5,257 bases of DNA from Nostoc sp. CHAB 5715. Its GTDB lineage: Bacteria; Cyanobacteriota; Cyanobacteriia; Cyanobacteriales; Nostocaceae. The stretch is from the NCBI RefSeq assembly GCF_020829685.1, contig NZ_JAIVFR010000530.1, positions 1 through 5,257 on the forward strand, in the 5' to 3' direction. Positions 3,235 to 5,257 of the stretch are shown here, one piece after another (within the stretch, counting starts at the first letter, position 1; each line of letters starts with the position of its first letter). The notes below the pieces were generated by a model, which had not been told where the DNA came from, searched no databases, and was given only the letters and a program-made list of their open reading frames with translations. A program made the position numbers and the translations under genes.

Positions 3235-5024
3235 TATCTAACAGAGTTGCTCTTATTGCTTTCTGGACTAGGCAAGGGAGTCGTGTTCCTAACTTTTTTA
3301 AGTGCTAGAAAAATGTCGTAACGGTTACTGCGACTGTCGCTGACAGCAGATGTCATTCCAATTGAGCGCGTTGCATCAAGCAAAGTTTGTTGATTGGGAA
3401 TTAGAGTTGGTAAAGGGAAATTTTTCACAGTTCGTTCCACATCCAGGAAAAATTGACCATTTGTCGGATTTGGTTCTGTAGGAACTGTTTGTTGGAAGGG
3501 GATCGTGCTAGCTAGTGTGTTGTTGGGTTTGGGAAGAATTTTATCAGTAACGGGAGCGCCTACTACTAGAAAGGCGACATTTCCATCTAACCAGCCGTGG
3601 GTTGCAGTTAACGTCCCATAGGGTGAAACCCAGTTAACAACGGGTTGTCCTGCGACTTTCGCCGGTTGGACTTGGAACTGGAATTGATTTCTCATCACCT
3701 CATCCAGCTGTTTTATTGATCTTTCAGCTGAGTTGCGTAGGCTTTGCCCGCCAACTCTTGGAGACGCTCCGCCAACGGCATCGCTTCCCTGTACCATAAA
3801 CACCAAACCCGCACGAAAATCATTTGGTGAACCTTCTTTTGGAGTAGCAGGAATCACTGATAAGGAAAACTCGCCTTTCATCCAACTGAGCAAATCCTTA
3901 TCTAAATCGAGAGTCGTAAGAGATTTTATACCACCTCTAAGTTGTTCTGGTGCGATCGGTGAGAGGGGATTTCCCTGAGATGTTAAAACGTAATCTCCCC
4001 ACAACCTCTGTAAGTTTCCCCCCGAAAGCATCATTAAGGTTTCTGCTGGTACGCGGCTTTGCATTTGCCCAGCTTTGTTTTCTACCGCCAGCACCCGTTG
4101 ACTATTAGGGTTTAACCAAGAAACGCCCTTGAAGCGGATTCCTTCTGCCTCTAAGATCATTGTCCCCGCTAAACCTTGGTTATTTTGCAGTTGAGCCAAA
4201 ACTTGAGCAGGTAAAGGGCGATTCGGAGAAGCTGCGGCTATTTTGGCTGCTGTTGGTACATTTACGTAAAATTGGCCAAAGCGTTGGTCGTTGACAATTT
4301 TTGGAAAGTTCTCAGCAAAGCCCCCTGTTGTGGCTAGAGATGTTTGATTTTTGTAAGCGTCAATTGCTCGTTCTGTGGCTTTGGGATTATCAGTTATAAC
4401 TAAAAAACGCCCATCTAGTAATGCTGCTGAAAAGTTTTTTACTGCTTGTCCCTCACTTTGTTTAATGGCGATCCCTTGATAAGTACGGTCAATCCATTTA
4501 CCTTGTTTAAGGGTTTTGGGTTGTGCCAAAATGTTTTTGGCGATTTCTGGATTTTTCACTGGTAATACCATTACCATCGACTGCTGAACGCTTGCAGCAT
4601 CTTCATTGGTGGTAACTGGTTTGGGTGCAGTTTTACTCGCTATTGCCGGGGCAAGAATTGCGATCGTAACATCATTGCCTACCCAAGGAGCGATATCTTT
4701 CTGGAAGTCGTAACCATTATTAGTGAGAAAGCGATCGCGCAATTCTACTAAATTTTTGTCCAGTTCTGCTTGGGTTTCTTTTGTGCCAAACTCTCGCAAT
4801 TTTTGCCACTGCTGGGGATCTGTTGTCAGAGAAACCGCAAACAGGGCATCACCAGGAATAATATTTGCACCTACTAGCAAATCGCTAGAAGATAGTTGTC
4901 TCTGACTTAACAACCAGTATGCTACACTTCCCGCACCAATCAATAGCCCAGCAGCCGAGAGCGTCAGCACCAGAGACGGTTTTTTATTTTTCTTCATCGG
5001 AACAGACACAAGAGGCGGTGCCAT
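3234..5024 (-). CDS. DUF3352 domain-containing membrane-anchored protein
   Basis: This 596-residue protein resembles the DUF3352 family, common in cyanobacteria and of unknown function. After a basic segment (KKNKK, 11-15), residues 17-39 form one hydrophobic membrane anchor; most of the rest is soluble and probably faces the periplasm or lumen. Family-like landmarks are PGDALFAVSLTTDPQQW (57-73), the DIAPWVG segment (110-116), FLVITDNP (207-214), a WMKGEFSLS segment (381-389) and GWLDGNVAFLVVG (477-489). Residues 414-434 are a Gly/Ser-rich insertion encoded by dispersed-repeat DNA (3723-3785) in an otherwise regular stretch that resumes at RSIKQLDEVMRNQ. The protein ends in a polar tail whose stop codon touches a heptamer array. 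The start is taken as the ATG at 5024; an ATG nine codons inward (4997, MKKNKK) is possible, and neither has a good Shine-Dalgarno motif. It precedes ccsB by 278 bp of repeats, so a joint operon is unproven. Confidence 0.88.
   Translation of the reverse strand: MAPPLVSVPMKKNKKPSLVLTLSAAGLLIGAGSVAYWLLSQRQLSSSDLLVGANIIPGDALFAVSLTTDPQQWQKLREFGTKETQAELDKNLVELRDRFLTNNGYDFQKDIAPWVGNDVTIAILAPAIASKTAPKPVTTNEDAASVQQSMVMVLPVKNPEIAKNILAQPKTLKQGKWIDRTYQGIAIKQSEGQAVKNFSAALLDGRFLVITDNPKATERAIDAYKNQTSLATTGGFAENFPKIVNDQRFGQFYVNVPTAAKIAAASPNRPLPAQVLAQLQNNQGLAGTMILEAEGIRFKGVSWLNPNSQRVLAVENKAGQMQSRVPAETLMMLSGGNLQRLWGDYVLTSQGNPLSPIAPEQLRGGIKSLTTLDLDKDLLSWMKGEFSLSVIPATPKEGSPNDFRAGLVFMVQGSDAVGGASPRVGGQSLRNSAERSIKQLDEVMRNQFQFQVQPAKVAGQPVVNWVSPYGTLTATHGWLDGNVAFLVVGAPVTDKILPKPNNTLASTIPFQQTVPTEPNPTNGQFFLDVERTVKNFPLPTLIPNQQTLLDATRSIGMTSAVSDSRSNRYDIFLALKKVRNTTPLPSPESNKSNSVR
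3723..3790. repeat. Dispersed-repeat sequence embedded in frame in the DUF3352 gene
   Basis: This GC-rich block reads on the coding strand GGAAGCGATGCCGTTGGCGG, followed by AGCGTCTCCAAGAGTTGGCG and GGCAAAGCCTACGCAACTC. It repeats GTTGGCGG twice and has the vocabulary (GCGATGCC, GGAGCGTCTCC, AAGCCTACGC) of small dispersed repeats in Nostoc genomes. It encodes about 21 Gly/Ser-rich residues (414-434) unlike the surrounding protein. The boundaries are estimates to within a few bases, and a composite of two nested elements is possible. Confidence 0.65.
4731..4738. repeat. HIP1 octamer
   Basis: Perfect GCGATCGC inside the DUF3352 gene. One-mismatch relatives (GCGATCGT, GCGATCGG) also occur in this gene. 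Confidence 0.95.
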
Positions 5025-5061
5025 TGAAACCTATACCTTATACTTGCAAACTTATTACTTG

Positions 5062-5075
5062 CTTGATTAATCAAG
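5062..5075. promoter_or_regulatory. 14-bp palindrome upstream of the DUF3352 gene, possible operator
   Basis: CTTGATTAATCAAG is perfectly self-complementary and lies 37-51 bp before the DUF3352 start, where a regulator could overlap the promoter. The A/T-rich region between it and the start holds TATAAG and TATAGG as weak -10 candidates on the minus strand, without a well-spaced -35 box. The function as an operator is inference. Confidence 0.35.
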
Positions 5076-5167
5076 TACACCAACAAGTTTAACCATTCTT
5101 TAGAACAGCTAATTAGATTAAATTTTTCCACCCTAGATGTTAATGATACTTCGGTAATCAACCTTCC

Positions 5168-5257
5168 CTACTCTTTCAAAAGCTGTGTTTTTGACTCAGT
5201 TACCATTTTTAACACGCTTTGTTGAATTTCGTAGGACGCTTCCCTAAGATTAATTCC
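5168..5257 (-). CDS. C-terminal end of an unidentified protein, cut by the right edge
   Basis: From the right edge a minus-strand frame stays open for 29 codons to a TAG at 5168-5170. The peptide ends in ASYEIQQSVLKMVTESKTQL then LKE. It has no low-complexity or repeat character and its hydrophobic residues (I11, V15, M18) are spaced like an amphipathic helix, which favours real coding sequence. A run of this length can also be open by chance, so the call is tentative, and no family is recognised. If real, its stop lies 143 bp before the DUF3352 start in the same direction. Confidence 0.4.
   Translation of the reverse strand, partial: GINLREASYEIQQSVLKMVTESKTQLLKE

Larger units (their letters stand above)
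3016..3241 (-). other. Predicted long RNA hairpin of paired heptamer arrays at the DUF3352 stop codon
   Basis: In the minus-strand RNA, units at 3234-3186 pair with those at 3069-3021 over 49 positions. GGGGAGU against AUUCCCC gives six Watson-Crick pairs and one G-U wobble per unit. The fifth unit, AGGGAGU, meets the matching variant AUUCCCU. The seventh pairs with AUUUCCU through wobbles, and only the third has an A-C mismatch. Five more pairs (UUAGA at 3241-3237 with UCUAA at 3020-3016) close the base after a two-base bulge formed by the UA of the stop codon. The loop is 116 nt (3070-3185). Possible roles, all inference, are an RNase III site, 3'-end protection or attenuation before ccsB. 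Confidence 0.6.

Noticed and set aside
2986..3321. Plus-strand frame of 111 codons through the ccsB/DUF3352 spacer
   Set aside because: Its translation is almost entirely the heptamer arrays read in frame, and it runs into the 3' end of DUF3352 antisense. The open frame is a product of the repeats.
5076..5167. Small RNA or tRNA gene in the right-hand gap
   Set aside because: No cloverleaf, no conserved tRNA loop sequence and no strong stem can be seen. The stretch is AT-rich and unremarkable.

Overview
The window looks like chromosomal DNA of a filamentous, probably heterocyst-forming cyanobacterium (Nostoc/Anabaena/Calothrix type). The evidence is four perfect HIP1 octamers (GCGATCGC), a system II cytochrome c maturation protein with chloroplast-like CcsA features, three protein families that are mostly or typically cyanobacterial (KGK, DUF3352, the DUF820/Uma2 expansion), and many seven-base tandem repeats and tiny dispersed repeats of the kind known from Nostoc genomes. 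Genus is not decidable from this sequence alone.

Every supported gene is on the minus strand, so transcription runs from high to low coordinates. From right to left: the last 29 codons of an unidentified gene (5168-5257); a 143-bp gap with a 14-bp palindrome; a membrane-anchored DUF3352 protein (3234-5024); a 278-bp spacer made largely of repeat arrays; ccsB (the WWD haem-handling protein, also called CcsA; 1882-2955); a 335-bp gap with heptamer repeats and palindromes; a small KGK-domain protein (1238-1546); an abundant-type palindromic repeat (1190-1222); a DUF820/Uma2 nuclease-like gene with a heptad-repeat tail (238-1086); and the first 57 codons of a second, almost identical Uma2 gene cut by the left edge (1-173).

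The genes do not form an obvious pathway. CcsB attaches haem to c-type cytochromes on the lumen side of the membrane. DUF3352 is an anchored protein of unknown function facing the same side. KGK and Uma2 are lineage-specific families without a firm role. No defence system, CRISPR array or complete mobile element was found.

The most interesting content is the repeat biology. (1) The Uma2 gene with its leader is tandemly duplicated with a period of exactly 913 bp. (2) In the spacer between DUF3352 and ccsB, two heptamer arrays on opposite sides pair in the sense RNA as a 49-bp stem with one mismatch. Pairing depends on G-U wobbles, so it works only in the gene-sense strand, and the base of the stem sits on the DUF3352 stop codon. 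(3) A 24-bp dispersed repeat is inserted exactly between two heptamer units. (4) Repeats of these kinds have also entered the reading frames of both ccsB and the DUF3352 gene without breaking them.
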